64,000 nt of DNA, taken from assembly GCA_020205615.1 (NCBI GenBank), contig CM035166.1, positions 79,322,679 to 79,386,678 on the forward strand. The letters are read 5' to 3'. The translations under genes were made by a program, and so were the position numbers. The stretch is from Panax quinquefolius (Eukaryota > Streptophyta > Magnoliopsida > Apiales > Araliaceae). How positions within the stretch are numbered: position 1 is the first letter of the stretch; every line of letters starts with the position of its first letter. The notes beneath the pieces are model-generated. The model was given only the letters and a program-made list of their open reading frames with translations, had not been told where the DNA came from and made no database searches. This document shows positions 12,131 through 23,080 of this stretch, piece after piece.

Positions 12131-12226
12131 GAAACAAAAAATAAAAATGCGGAAGCGAAAATTTGAAATTAAAACATCTAGTTTCTTCTCTCTCCTATCT
12201 CTGTACTTTCTCTCTCAATGATGTAG

Positions 12227-12350
12227 GTAGCAAAGGAAGCGGGTGCCCTGCTCTCCTACGATCCAAACCTTCGGCTACCACTGTGGCCATCAGCTGAGGA
12301 GGCACGTACGGGAGAAGATCTTGAGCATTTTCAAAACTGCAGAAGCATGA
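12227..12350 (+). pseudogene. Captured fructokinase (pfkB family) exon fragment
   Basis: After an acceptor-like AG the sequence reads [20 protein letters not shown] then PSAEEAR. This is a highly characteristic plant fructokinase segment; fructokinase phosphorylates fructose to fructose-6-phosphate using ATP. A frameshift follows. In another frame the match goes on as [12 protein letters not shown] before a stop. Only about 40 codons of a roughly 330-residue enzyme are present, with no start and no ATP/substrate-site C-terminus, so it cannot make an enzyme. It is on the same strand as the P5A-ATPase exons and about 400 bp upstream of them. I identified it from memory of the family; a protein search would settle it. 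Confidence 0.85.
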
Positions 12351-12755
12351 ATCAGAAGTTCTTAGGTTAAACTTCTCTCTTCCGCCCTCTTGATTGTCTC
12401 ATGGTGGAAGCCAAATCGATCAACTTCTGCCCTCAAATCAGTCGAACGGAGGATTAATCTAAGAAAACCCTAACTGGTATGTCCTCGATTTTGAACTCTT
12501 GCAATATTTTTTCGTCATATTTTTGGGAATCACGTGTTATCTTCTTTGGGTAACTTTTTTTGCCCTAAGAATCTGGTGTAACCCATAAGGATCTGGATTT
12601 CTGCAATTGGGTATTGGATATTGATCTTGTACAATTGGACTGGTGGTATTTGTTGTTGTCCTTTTTCTTCCTCCCTTGTCTTTGCTTATATGCAGGCTAA
12701 CAAAAATACTTCCTTTGCCACTTTTAAGGTTGAGTATATTGAGTGGGGAAGTGAC

Positions 12756-13004
12756 GTGTCAAGATTCCAAGTTCGTGGGAAAGTGGTGGATACTGTTGAT
12801 TTGTTGATGAAGAGGAAGTTGCCATGGCGAATGGACGTGTTGCCATTTGCCATACTCTATGTTGCTTGGATTGTAACCCTCATTCCTAGATTAGACATTG
12901 TAGACTCGTTTATAATTCTCGGTGGCCTTGTAGCGGTTCACATGCTCGTTTTTCTCTTTACTGTTTGGTCAGTGGATTTCAAATGTTTTATCCAATACTC
13001 TAAG
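12756..13004 (+). pseudogene. Captured P5A-type ATPase (PDR2/MIA-like), first coding exon
   Basis: This exon encodes the N-terminus of an ER-resident P5A P-type ATPase. It reads SRFQVRGKVVDTVDLLMKRK, then a first membrane hairpin (LPFAILYVAWIVTLIPRLDI and FIILGGLVAVHMLVFLFTVW) and SVDFKCFIQYSK, ending at a GT donor at 13005. The position of the expected ATG is a GTG here (12756-12758), so the start appears lost. The upstream in-frame sequence from 12696 follows an acceptor-like tgcag and reads ANKNTSFATF, which I do not recognise as part of this family. The exon is otherwise open. Confidence 0.88.
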
Positions 13005-13260
13005 GTTCGAATTATCCTGACTTTTGACCACTATAGTTACAAGTTGTATTTCTATTTCTCTGATGCATTATATAGTAGTTCTGTTTGGTATTTTATTGAC
13101 TTTAACAAGGATTCATGAGTTTTATAATTCTAAGAAGATTGTCTGAAACTTTGTAAGGTTAGTTATGTCTTGCTGTTGCTTTTTGGATTGACTAAATGAC
13201 CTTTTGTTTAATGCTTTGTTACCTTTTATTTTAAGTTGTCAATGTCTCTTCATTTAGCAG

Positions 13261-13350
13261 GTTGATGACATTCACCAAGCAGATGGATGCAAGATTACTC
13301 CAGCTAAATTTTCTGGCTCTAAAGAAATTGTCCCACTTAAATGTCGGAAG
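13261..13350 (+). pseudogene. P5A-ATPase fragment, exon 2
   Basis: The exon lies between a clean acceptor (tttagcag) and a GT donor. It reads VDDIHQADGCKITPAKFSGS then KEIVPLKCRK in phase with exon 1. This matches the cytosolic segment after the first membrane hairpin in plant P5A-ATPases (ITPAKFSGSKE is strongly conserved). It is 30 codons with no internal stop. Confidence 0.86.
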
Positions 13351-13910
13351 GTTGTCATGGTTTTAAAGAAATCTTAAAGTTTTCATTATCTTTAAGTACA
13401 ATAATACTTAAAAGTCAGAAGGTTGTCATGTTTTCTGATCTTTTAGAGCCATTTTTTCTTATTCTGGTATTTTATAAAGTTGGGGTGTTTTAGAAACATT
13501 TTTGTAATACAAATAGGTCACCTTTGTAATATGAAGTAACCTACAGGCTACAAACCTTTTTCCTGACACTCGGCAGAAATTTATCACCTTATTCTTCAAA
13601 AATTTTGTGCCCAATATTTTCAGTACGGAGCCAATGGCAACCCTTCCTGTCTACAAGTTTTATAGTTTCTCGCCTATGTATGACATAGGCTAACAACTCT
13701 AAAATTCAATATTTACTTGAATCACACCATGATACAGTCACAGGCTGCTCGTTTAATTGAACTATACTGCTGTTTTTTTAGCAATATGGGAGTACTAACT
13801 GGAAGGAGATCAGTATTTGCACTCTTCTTTGAATAGAAGGGTAACTAAGAATGTATGCAATTTTATTTATGTAAGCGGCTGCTTGACATATTTATCTTTT
13901 GCTAGCACAG

Positions 13911-14113
13911 CTGTCAGGTTCCTCATCCTCAGTAGACCAGGAAGAAATTTATTTTGACTTCAGAAAGCAATGTTTCATCTACTCAACAGAGAAGCAATCC
14001 TTCTCTAAGATTCCTTACCCTTCGAAGGAGACATATGGCTACTATCTCAAAAGTAGTGGCTATGGCACAGAAGCTAAAATTATTGCTGCTACTCAAAAAT
14101 GTGGATGAAATGT
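13911..14113 (+). pseudogene. P5A-ATPase fragment, exon 3 with premature stop
   Basis: After acceptor gctagcacag the frame reads SVDQEEIYFDFRKQCFIYS, then FSKIPYPSKETYGYYLKSSG and YGTEAKIIAATQ. These are conserved N-terminal actuator-side sequences of the P5A family. A TGA (14106-14108) replaces the conserved Arg codon near the exon end, and the preceding conserved Trp is Cys. The donor is gtaggt at 14114. Confidence 0.86.
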
Positions 14114-15460
14114 GTAGGTTCTACTTAACTTATGTTTGTTAAAAATTACTATGTTGAGTATTGTATATATTGATTTCTAAATACCTTCCTTATACCACTC
14201 CCTTTTCTTGATATATAAATTTGAATTTTCTTTGTTTCTTAAAAGAGTGAGTTGGTCATTCTTCTTTGGTTGCTTAATGGCCAAATACAAAAGTGAAAAT
14301 TGTTATTGCAATTCTTTTGTTTCGTTTAGATGTATCTACATATATCTATCGTCAGTTTGGAACGTTTCTTGTTGTGAAGGCATTCTCTAAGCTCCACAGT
14401 TTGTTCCACTAAAGATTACAAATGTGTAGAGCTTATTATCAACTAGTTTTGTGATGTGGCATACCTTTATTCTTAATATGAGTTATTCTTCTGTCATATA
14501 TTAAATCAGCAATAGATCTTTGAAGTGGTTATTGTCTTGTACAGTTTCAAAATATTCTCTATCTATTGAACTTCTTAGTGAGCCATATTTCAACACACAG
14601 AGAAAGAAGTAATGTAGACCTCTTAACCAAATGTATGGCTTCATATAAGAGAATAAGTATCATTGTAGAATAATCAAACTGATGCTGGACATGTATCAAT
14701 GAATAATAAAATAAAAGCATTAGTAGTAATAATTCAATTTTCATGCCCGTTCTGCATCAGAAATCAGTATACCAATGATTAAGGTAATTCTGAATTACTT
14801 ATATTAAACATTAATTGTATTATAGCAGATTTGCCCAAGATGCACGCCCTTGTTTTCTCCTGGTGTATCTGTGGTTACTGCTTTAACTTTTACGTGTTTT
14901 TATATATTATACATAATCACCAAATTTAACAAGCTTTTTTCTCCATACTTCTCTTTTCTCTGCACCAGTCTAAAATGCTTGTTTGATTAATTGCTATTGC
15001 TAAAATCTGTCTCTTGTCATTTTGGTTATCTTTATCGTCTACTAAGCACATGCATAGGACAGTAAAAAACCATCCTTGCTACTCAACCATGGTCCTCAAT
15101 TCCCTTTGAATGAAGCTTGTTTGAAACTGATTGTTGAGATAAGCAAACCAAGCTTGATTATATTATGCAGTTTCTTATTTATGAGCTTGGATGCAAGCTT
15201 AACAATCTAGCGCTAGATGAAAACCAAGCTACTTTAGCTCAACTTAATTGATTAAAGCTTGGATGAGACTAGCATGGGAGTTGGACAAAAAATGGTTTAC
15301 TTTTTGTTAAACATCGATTTATTTTTAAACCAAGCTTGAACAGCCCTAATCATCTCCTTACGGCACTATACATGTTTGGTGAAGTTGGCTTTTCAAATGT
15401 GCGACTTTGCCTTTGTTGTTTCCGCTGCTGCTTCTAATGTGGATTTTCCTGGGAATGTAG

Positions 15461-15533
15461 ATTTGAATACCCGCAACCCACGTTCCAGAAATTGATGAAA
15501 GAGCACTGCATGGAGCCATTCTTTGTGTTTCAG
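15461..15533 (+). pseudogene. P5A-ATPase fragment, exon 4
   Basis: After acceptor gggaatgtag the exon reads FEYPQPTFQKLMKEHCMEPF then FVFQV, in phase with exon 3 across a phase-2 junction, and ends at a GT donor. It leads into the second membrane region in intact P5A proteins. The exons that should follow (rest of the membrane and actuator domains, roughly 300 residues) are absent. About 80 bp further on, the copia element interrupts the intron. Confidence 0.85.
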
Positions 15534-15614
15534 GTTTGTTATTATTCAAAGTTGTTGATGCCCTCAATCAACCAATCGAACACACACACACACCAAAAAT
15601 TTCAGAGGCTTGAT

Positions 15615-16431
15615 TGTTAATTGCACCTTTTTTTATATGAATTTTGATTAATTTGGGGATTAATTTAGACCCATTAATTGATTGAATCTATATAAAATTA
15701 AAAGTGCATTTGATAGTCTATTACAAGGAGATTAATAGAGAGTAATATATGATTTAAGTAGGAATAATATATTATATTTTAATTGTATCCAAAATGGGGA
15801 ATATGAAAAGGTTCATTGTTGTTTAAGAAAACTATTTTTTTTAAGTCCCACATTGAGTAGGAATAAAACTATTTAATACTTTATAAGTATATGTAGAATA
15901 GTTTAATTCACTAGTGGTACTAAAGGAAAGGCTTGAAGTTAGTCACAATGACGTGGTGCCCGCGACCCCGGGGCCGTGGTGTGGGTTCGGGTTGCAAAGT
16001 CGCATTAGCAATTTAGACGCACTTTACACTTCGTACGCATCGTCGAGCCAAGAGCCTCTTTTTAGCATTGAACCAGATTAATAAACTTCATTAATGGTTA
16101 AACCGTTTTTTTGTTAAATCATTATGGGATGCAAAACTGATATGTGATTATTATATCATTTATTTTGAAATGATTCTTTACTCACAATTCAGTTATGAAA
16201 ATGAATAATCTCCATCTTCCTTCTATCATCTTTACACAGCAGCATATATTGAGTTTCATAGTGAGTTGCTATCACTTAGAACAAATCTAGGCTTTGACAT
16301 TAATCCTGAAGGTATATTGCTAGTAGCCTTTAGCAAATCTTAGTGGTAAGGGGCAATAAACACCTTAAGGACAGGGATTACCCGTGTCAATCATTTGTCC
16401 TAATTTTCTGTATTCATTATAATTCGTAACA
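15615..16431 (+). repeat. 5' LTR of copia element
   Basis: 817 bp. It differs from the 3' LTR by scattered substitutions and lacks part of a GC-rich segment (here about 15957-15995). The segment 16355-16370 is complementary to the sequence just inside the LTR. A weak TATA-like tatatt lies at 16313-16318. Confidence 0.93.
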
Positions 16432-16453
16432 ATCTTAAGGTGTTTATTTAGAA

Positions 16454-17330
16454 ATGGATACAGAGTCTTTCAAAATCATAAACCAGGATTTTGTCAAGCT
16501 CGATCGTTTTGATGGAAATAATTTCAGTCGTTAGCAAGACAAATTGAAATTTTTACTCACTGTTTTGAAGATTGCATATGTTTTGGACCCTAACCTTCAG
16601 CCTATTCCAGAAGATCCCAAACCAGTAGAAGGTCAACAGCCAGATAACGATGCCATCGAAGCACTGAAAGAGCAAAGAAGGAAAAGGACTGAAGATGAGG
16701 AACTTACTCGTGGACATATCCTCAACACGCTGTTGAATCGTCTCTACGATTTCTACAGCAATATTCAGTCACCAAGGGAGTTATGGGAGGCTTTGGAATT
16801 CAAATACAAGGCTGAGGAAGAAGGTACAAATAAATATTTAGTATCTAAATATTTTGATTTTAAGATGGTTGATAAGAAACCTATTTTGGAGCAAGTGCAT
16901 GAGCTCCAGGTTATTGTTAACAAGTTAAGGGTTCTTAAAATTGTTTTGCATGAAACTTTTTAAGTTGGAGCAATAATTGCAAAATTACCTCCATCTTGGA
17001 AAGATTTTGCCAAAAAGTTGATGCATAAATATGAGGATTTCTCCTTGGATCAAATTCAGAAGCATCTTCGTATTGAGGAGGAAGCCCGAAAACGTGATGC
17101 TAAGAATTTGATTCAAGGACAGTCTAGTTTAAACTATTTGGAGGCAAAATCATTTAAAGGGAAAGGACCTGGAGTTAAAAAAGATAATACTAAGTTCAAG
17201 CATCCTGGATAGAGAAATAAAAATTTTGATCCTAATAAAAGAAAGGGTAAGTGTCATGTTTGTGGAGAAACTGGACACTATGCCAGAGAATGTAAACAAC
17301 GCAAAAGCGGTTCTGCTAACATGGTTGAGG
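16454..17330 (+). pseudogene. Copia gag
   Basis: Gag forms the copia particle. The frame opens with MDTESFKI at 16454, only 22 nt after the LTR. Stops lie at 16532 (TAG where RWQDK is expected), 16961 and 17210. Recognisable parts are LLTVLKIAYVLDPNLQPIPE, LYDFYSNIQSPRELWEALE, AIIAKLPPSWKDF and a CCHC zinc knuckle at 17252-17293 (CHVCGETGHYAREC) with all metal ligands present. All pieces are in one frame apart from the stops, so this copy died mainly by point mutation. Confidence 0.9.
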
Positions 17331-17369
17331 AGAACCTTGTTGCCATGGTATCTGATTTTAGCCAAATGG

Positions 17370-17766
17370 TTGGTGGTTGGACTCTGGAGCTACTGTCCAT
17401 ATTTGTAATAATCGAGAAATGTTTAAAACATTTGAAGAAATTATTGGACATGAAGTTCATATGGGAAACAGTTCAATGGCTAAAGTTAATGAAAAAGGAA
17501 CTGTGGAAGTTAACTTCACCTCTGGGAAAAAGCTAACGTTGCTGAATGTGTTGTTTGTGTCAGAAATTAGAAAGAATTTAATTTCTGTTGATCTTTTAGA
17601 TAGGAAAGGTTTTAAAATTTCTGTTGAGTCTAGCAAAGTCATTCTTTCAAAGAATGTTGTTTTTGTTGGAAAAGGTTATGCTTATAATGGAATGTACAAA
17701 TTATTTATTAATAAGAACAGTTCAATTTCTGCTTTATATCACTTGTGCAATTTCTTTGTGGCATAG
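17370..17766 (+). pseudogene. Copia protease and start of integrase region
   Basis: The aspartic protease motif DSGATVHICNNREMF is at about 17380, with the active Asp kept. ISVDLLDRKGFKI and MYKLFINKNSS follow, a stretch that normally links protease to integrase. The protease is in a different frame from gag, and a further shift occurs before LWHSRLGH. Confidence 0.88.
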
Positions 17767-18640
17767 TCGTTTAGGACATAAATTCAAAGAATTAAAAAAA
17801 TATGCATGCAATGAAATTGATTGATATTGGCAATACTGAACTACAAAAATGTGAAATTTGTGTTAAATCAAAAATTGTGAGGAAACCATTTCCAAATGTA
17901 CATAGAGAATCACAATTGTTAGATTTAGTACATACCGATATCTGTGAGTTAAATGGAATATTGACAAGGGATGGAAAATGATATTTCATTACTTTTATAG
18001 ATGATGCTAGCAGATATTGTTATGTGTATTTGTTGAGGACAAAAGATGAGTCATTTAACTCGTTCAAAAAATACAAATTAGAAGTAGAAAATCAACTTGA
18101 GAAGAATATTAAAATTTTACGTTCTTATAGAGGCATGGAATATTGTTTGAATGCTTTTGATGCATTTTGTGAAGAAAATGGCATTATTCATCAAACAAGT
18201 GCAGCATATACAGCTCAACAAAATGGTTTAGCAGAAAGAAAAAATCGTGTGTTTCATGATATGATTAATTGTATGTTAAATCATGCTTATTTGCCAAATA
18301 ATTTATGGGGTGATGCACTTCTTACTGCTTGTCATATTTTAAATAGGATTCCTAGTTCTGTAATTAAAACTAGTCCTTATGAAATTTGGAAAGGTAGAAA
18401 ACCTAACATAAATTATTTTAAAGTGTAGGGGTGTATAGCTTATTTTCGAGTTCCTGGTCCTAAAAGCACTAAGTTAGGAGCTAGAGCTATTAGAAGTATA
18501 TTTGTTGGATACGTTGAGAATAGTAAAACATATAGTCTTCTTGATTTAGAGTCTAATGTTATAACTGAGTCCAGGGATGTGGAATTTTTTGAAAATAAAT
18601 CCTCAAAAGATGTTGAGAATGTGGAAATGCCTAAATTTGA
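17740..18640 (+). pseudogene. Copia integrase
   Basis: The zinc-binding region begins LWHSRLGHKFKELKK in one frame. The core continues at 18024-18428 with FKKYKLEVENQLEKNIK, then GIIHQTSAAYTAQQNGLAERKNR, which carries the catalytic Glu, and LWGDALLTACHILNRIPSS. After a stop at 18426 the C-terminal region reads FRVPGPKSTKLGARAIRSIFV then GYVENSKTYSLL. The GKSRHIGLRHEF-type sequence downstream belongs to RNase H. Multiple shifts make it non-functional. Confidence 0.87.
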
Positions 18641-18716
18641 TTAGCCTAGAGGTCCTATAAGGTCTAATGTTGAGGTTGAAGAACCTAGTGTTCCAATTCA
18701 ACCAAATGGACCTAGA

Positions 18717-19837
18717 ATGAGTACTAGAGCTAGAAAAAATAAAGATTTAGATGATGATTTCATTTCATCGCAGTCTCTATTATTTTTGGTGGAAGGGGAC
18801 CAAAATAATAAGGTGGTAAATGAAATACCCTATGTATATAGTCTTGAGATTGATCCTAAATCATTTAAAGAAACTATGGCTTCTAGGGATGCTGCTTTTT
18901 GGAAGGAAGCTGTAAATGATGAAATGGTTTCAATATTGGGAAATAATACTTGGGTATTGACAGATTTACCTAGAGGTTCTAAACCTATAGGTTGTAAGTG
19001 GGTTTTTAGAACAAAGTATAACACTAATGGTACTATTTATGCTTTTAAAGCAAGATTAGTAGCAGAAGGTTTTAGACAAGTAGAGGGTATTGACTATTTT
19101 GATACTTATGCACCGGTAGCACGAGTTACTTCCATTCGAATTCTTTTTGCCTCAGCTTCATTGTTTGATCTTTACGTTCATCAAATGGATGTAAAGACTG
19201 CATTTTTGAATGGCAATTTGAATGAGGAAGTATATATGGAAAACCCGAAGGGTTTGCTGCTCCCGGAAATGAGGCTAAAGTATGTAAATTAGTTAAGTCT
19301 CTTTATGGTCTAAAACAAGCACCAAAACAGTGGCACGAGAGATTTGATACTGCTATTTTAAACTTTGGGTTTAAATATAATAGTGCAGATAGGTGCTTAT
19401 ACTCCAAAACCACTTCTGATTATATGGTGATTGTTTGTTTGTACGTAGATGATATGTTGATTATCAGTACGAATATGGTTGGAGTAAATGAGACTAAAAA
19501 GTATTTATCCTCTCTCTTTAAGATGAAAGACTTAGGTGAAGTAGATATTATTTTAGGCATCAATGTTAAAAAACATAGTGGGGGTTATGTATTGAATCAA
19601 TCTCACTATATTGAAAAAATATTAACCAAGTTTAGTCATCTCGAGTTCAAGGAGGTGAATACTCCTTTTGAGAATGGAGTTAAACTCAAAGCAAATGAGG
19701 GTAGAGCTATTGCACAGCTAGAATACGCAAGTGCTATTGGTAGCATTATGTATGCTATGCATTGTACTCGGCCAGATATTTCTATTGCAGTTTCTAAACT
19801 AAGTATATATATGAGCAGTCCTAATATTGATCATTAG
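18717..19837 (+). pseudogene. Copia reverse transcriptase
   Basis: The RT has NTWVLTDLPRGSKPIGCKWV, RLVAEGFRQVEGIDYFDTYA and HQMDVKTAFLNGNLNEEVYM at 18717-19292. A stop or shift near 19290 follows. It then continues with the LYVDDMLI catalytic box (19439-19460), MKDLGEVDIILGI and YIEKILTKF at 19424-19837. The order and motifs are those of Ty1/copia RT. Confidence 0.92.
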
Positions 19838-20388
19838 AAAGCTATTGGAAGGGTACTTGGATATCTGAAAAGAACCAGTGGCATAAGATTGTTCTACTAT
19901 AAATTCCCTAGTGTTTTGGAGGGATACTCTGATCCAAGCTGGATTAATAGTGTGGGAGATAATAAATCTACAAGTGGGTGAATTTTCACTCATAGTGGTC
20001 TTTGTTTCTTTCAAGCAAGAAGAAATGGACTTATATTTCTCACTCTACTATGGAGTCAGAGTTTATAGCTTTGGCTCAAGCAGGAAAAGAGGCTGATTTG
20101 ATTAGAAATATGTTGTTAGACATAGATCTATGGCCAAATCTAATGCCTCTAATTTCACTATATTGTGATAGTGAAGCTACGCTAACAGGAGCGTACAATG
20201 GTACCTATAATGGTAAGTCTAGACATATTGGTTTAAGACATGAATTTGTGAGACAATTGATACATGATGGTATCATAACTATTGTCTATGTGAAGTCAAG
20301 TAAAAACTTGGTTGATCCGCTTACTAAGCCTCTGACGAGAGATTTAATAAGTTTGACTACACGAGATATGAGACTTAAACCATTCTGA
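19838..20388 (+). pseudogene. Copia RNase H
   Basis: Read in pieces: YLKRTSGIRLFYYKF and GYSDPSWINS, then HSTMESEFIALAQAGKEADL, YCDSEATLTGAYNGTYNGKS and RHIGLRHEFVRQLI, ending VDPLTKPLTRD near the stop at 20386. A TGA replaces the conserved Trp-type position near 19979, and a frameshift follows it. Confidence 0.9.
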
Positions 20389-20934
20389 GCCAAGCGTGAT
20401 GGGAACCCAACCTATTACTAGGTTACCCCTAGTATATAGGTTCAATGGGAAAAACAAGTCACAGTTGTTGGCTGTGTTACTATCAATTTGGTCTCATATG
20501 TAGTATATGATAGTAACGTTTGTTGCATGACCGAGGATGAGCTATGCTCTTAACAAAGTGTTGCACTTATAGCAACAAGAGTGCTAGAGAAACAATTTGC
20601 CTATATGAACTAGAAGTGAAGCCACTTCTTATAGAGAGTTATGGTTTACTCTCTTAGAGGTTCAAGAAACAAGATGTTGTGTATGGCTTTAATAGCGCAA
20701 AGTGATTATTATGCTCACCGTAAAGGGAGATTTGTGTGTGTATGATAGCTCCAGTCATATCATTTGAAATAGAGGTTCAATCTACGGACACCATCTATTT
20801 TGATATGACTTTGAGTTGTTTATACTAAAAGAAGGTTCAATGTTTCGTCACACCTTCTATTATGCATAAAAACCTTAGAGATGATAGATAAAGAAGTGTT
20901 TGAAGAAAAGTAGTTTTTCAAACAAGTGGGGGAT
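20389..20934 (+). other. Copia 3' untranslated region and polypurine tract
   Basis: About 540 bp separate RNase H from the 3' LTR, with no coding sequence. The polypurine tract is gtggggga at 20926-20933, next to the LTR. Confidence 0.8.
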
Positions 20935-21778
20935 TGTTAATTGCACCTTTTCTTATATAAATTTTGATCAATTTGGGGATTAATTCAGACCTATTAATTG
21001 ATTGAATCTATATAAAATTAAAAGTGCATTTGATAGTCTATTACAAGGAGATTAATAGAGAGTAATATATGATTTAAGTAGGAATTATATATTATATTTT
21101 AATTGTATCCAAAATGGGGAATATGAAAAGGTTCATTGTTGTTTAAGAAAACTATTTTTTTTTAAGTCCTACATTGAGGAGGAATAAAACTATTTAATAC
21201 TTTATAAGTATATGTGGAATAGTTTAATTCACTAGTGGTACTAAAGGAAAGGCTTGAAGTTAGTCACAATGACGTGGTGCAAAGCACCACCTGCCCGCGC
21301 CCGCGTCCCGCCACCCGGGGGCCGGGGGCCGTGGTGCTGGTTCGGGTCGCATTGGCGCTTCAGGCGCACTTTGCACTACGCATCGTCGAGCCAAGAGCCT
21401 CTTTTTAGCATTGAACAAGATTAATAAACTTCATTAATGGTTAAACCGTTTTTTTGTTTAATCATTATGGGATGCGAAACTGATATGTGATTATTATATC
21501 ATTTATTTTGAAATGATTCTTTACTCACAATTCAGTTATGAAAATGAATAGTCTCCATCTTCTTCCTTCTATCATCTTTACACAGCAGCATATATTGAGA
21601 TTCATAGTGAGTTGCTATCACTTTAGAACAAATCTAGGCTTTGACATTAATCGTGGAGGTGTATTGCTAGTAGCCTTTAGCAAACCTTAGTGGTAAGGGG
21701 AAATAAACACCTTAAGGACAGGGACTACCCGTGTCAATTCTTTATTCTAATTTTCTGTATTCATTATAATTCGTAACA
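20935..21778 (+). repeat. 3' LTR of copia element
   Basis: 844 bp. It carries a longer GC-rich block (about 21279-21335) with the small inverted repeat ggtgcaaagcacc, absent from the 5' LTR. It keeps aataaacaccttaagg at 21702-21717. Confidence 0.93.
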
Positions 21779-22307
21779 TTGATTCTGCATTTTTGTCTCA
21801 CATGGTACTGGTCGCACATGGTACTGCCCTCATTAAAAATTTCTTATCCAACATGGTATTGGTTGCACTAAAAATTTCAGAGGCTTGATTCTGCATTTTT
21901 GTCGTTTGATGCTTGGGACTCACTGTGCGAGTGCCATTCGTAATCATCCTTCTGAAGGATTGTCATCCTTCATTTCTAATAGTTTTCTTGGTTTTCTGTC
22001 TACGGTAGTGGCCTCTTCAAATTTTTTTTTTTGATTCTTTTGCTGGTGGCTGGGGAATTCTTGCTATATGCAGTATCCTTTAGGATAATCATCCTTCTTG
22101 TTATGCTTGTGTTGTTTTGGGTTTCTTGTTTTCAAGTTGAGCCTTCTTTATTTTAGATAATATATACATGATAAAACAAAAATGACTAGATCTCATGACT
22201 TCCAAGCTTTATAAATATGACTGTTGTAAGTGTAAATATGTGGCCATTTATTGAACTCGCGTGTCTCCTCGTATTTTACATGTTTTTTCCTGGTGCTCCT
22301 TCTGCAG

Positions 22308-22358
22308 GTTGATATATGTTGTTTCGATAAAATTGGGACACTAACATCTGATGACATA
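22308..22358 (+). pseudogene. P5A-ATPase fragment, exon with phosphorylation-site motif, catalytically altered
   Basis: Between acceptor ttctgcag and donor gtatgt the exon reads VDICCFDKIGTLTSDDI. This is the P-type ATPase phosphorylation loop. The invariant DKTGT is DKIGT here (an ACT-to-ATT type change at 22332-22334). The phosphorylated Asp is kept (22326-22328). Confidence 0.88.
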
Positions 22359-22444
22359 GTATGTCAGTTATAACTTGTATTTATTTTAATTATTTTATAT
22401 ATCAGGTCTAATTACATGATTGTATGTGGTGCTTCAATTGGCAG

Positions 22445-22570
22445 GAGTTTTCTGGAGTTGGTGGGTTGACATAAAGTTTGGAATTAGAAACAGAAATGAC
22501 TAAAGTGCCAGCTCGCACTCTGGAAATTTTAGCATCTTGTCATGCGTTGGTTTTTGTGGAGAACAAGCTG
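22445..22570 (+). pseudogene. P5A-ATPase fragment, exon after the phosphorylation site, with stop
   Basis: In phase after acceptor gcag the exon reads EFSGVGGLT, a TAA stop (22472-22474), then MTKVPARTLEILASCHALVF then VENKL, ending at donor gtatgt. This directly follows the DKTGT exon in plant P5A-ATPases. No later exon (nucleotide-binding domain onward) is recognisable before the CACTA end. Confidence 0.87.
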
Positions 22571-23080
22571 GTATGTGTACTAACTTTTAAATCACATTGG
22601 ATACAACTACTATGTTAGTAAACCAATCCGTAATTACTTTACATTGAAATATCCATGTAGTTAAGAGCCCTCACAGCCTAGGCATTGCGACTCAATTATT
22701 AGGGGGCACAGTTTTCTATTTTGTCCAGTATAATATTCTTAATCTCTCCTGTTCTTCTTTATAGGCGCAAGCAGAATACAAGGCATATTTTATGGATAGT
22801 TTAATTAGGTAGTAGTTTAATTTTATGGATAGTTTGGTATATTTTGTGGATGTAGTCAAATTCACAATTCAATATATTAGTAATTATATTGAAAAGTGAA
22901 TTTGAGATGTATGGATAGTTTGGTATTATTGGGATGTAAACGCATTGTATGGTATTAATATTCTTTTTAATTGGTATATTTTGAATTTGAGATGTATGGA
23001 TAATAATATTATTTATAATTGGTATATTTTGAATGTTTGATACATTTTGGCTTTAAATAGATGACACCTTCTAAACGTTG
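22571..23080. other. CACTA interior without recognised coding sequence
   Basis: AT-rich sequence with near-repeats of 'atggatagtttggtat' (about 22835-22990). I recognise no exon here. It probably continues the last captured intron. Confidence 0.45.

Larger units (their letters stand above)
15615..21778 (+). mobile_element. Ty1/copia LTR retrotransposon, full length, coding region decayed
   Basis: LTRs at 15615-16431 and 20935-21778 start TGTTAATTGCACC and end TTCGTAACA. The flanking duplication is TTGAT (15610-15614 and 21779-21783). Gene order gag, protease, integrase, RT, RNase H is copia-type. In-frame stops and frameshifts break every part. No good tRNA-Met primer site adjoins the 5' LTR (see findings). 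It sits in an intron of the captured P5A-ATPase fragment, so it is younger than the CACTA cargo. Confidence 0.95.

Noticed and set aside
15100..15345. Possible MITE with repeated ccaagcttg motifs
   Set aside because: The motif recurs but I could not define inverted ends or a target duplication; may be plain intron sequence.
16455..16467. tRNA-Met primer site in copia (tggatacagagtc)
   Set aside because: Matches TGGTATCAGAGC poorly in the middle, lies 23 nt from the LTR and overlaps the gag start codon.
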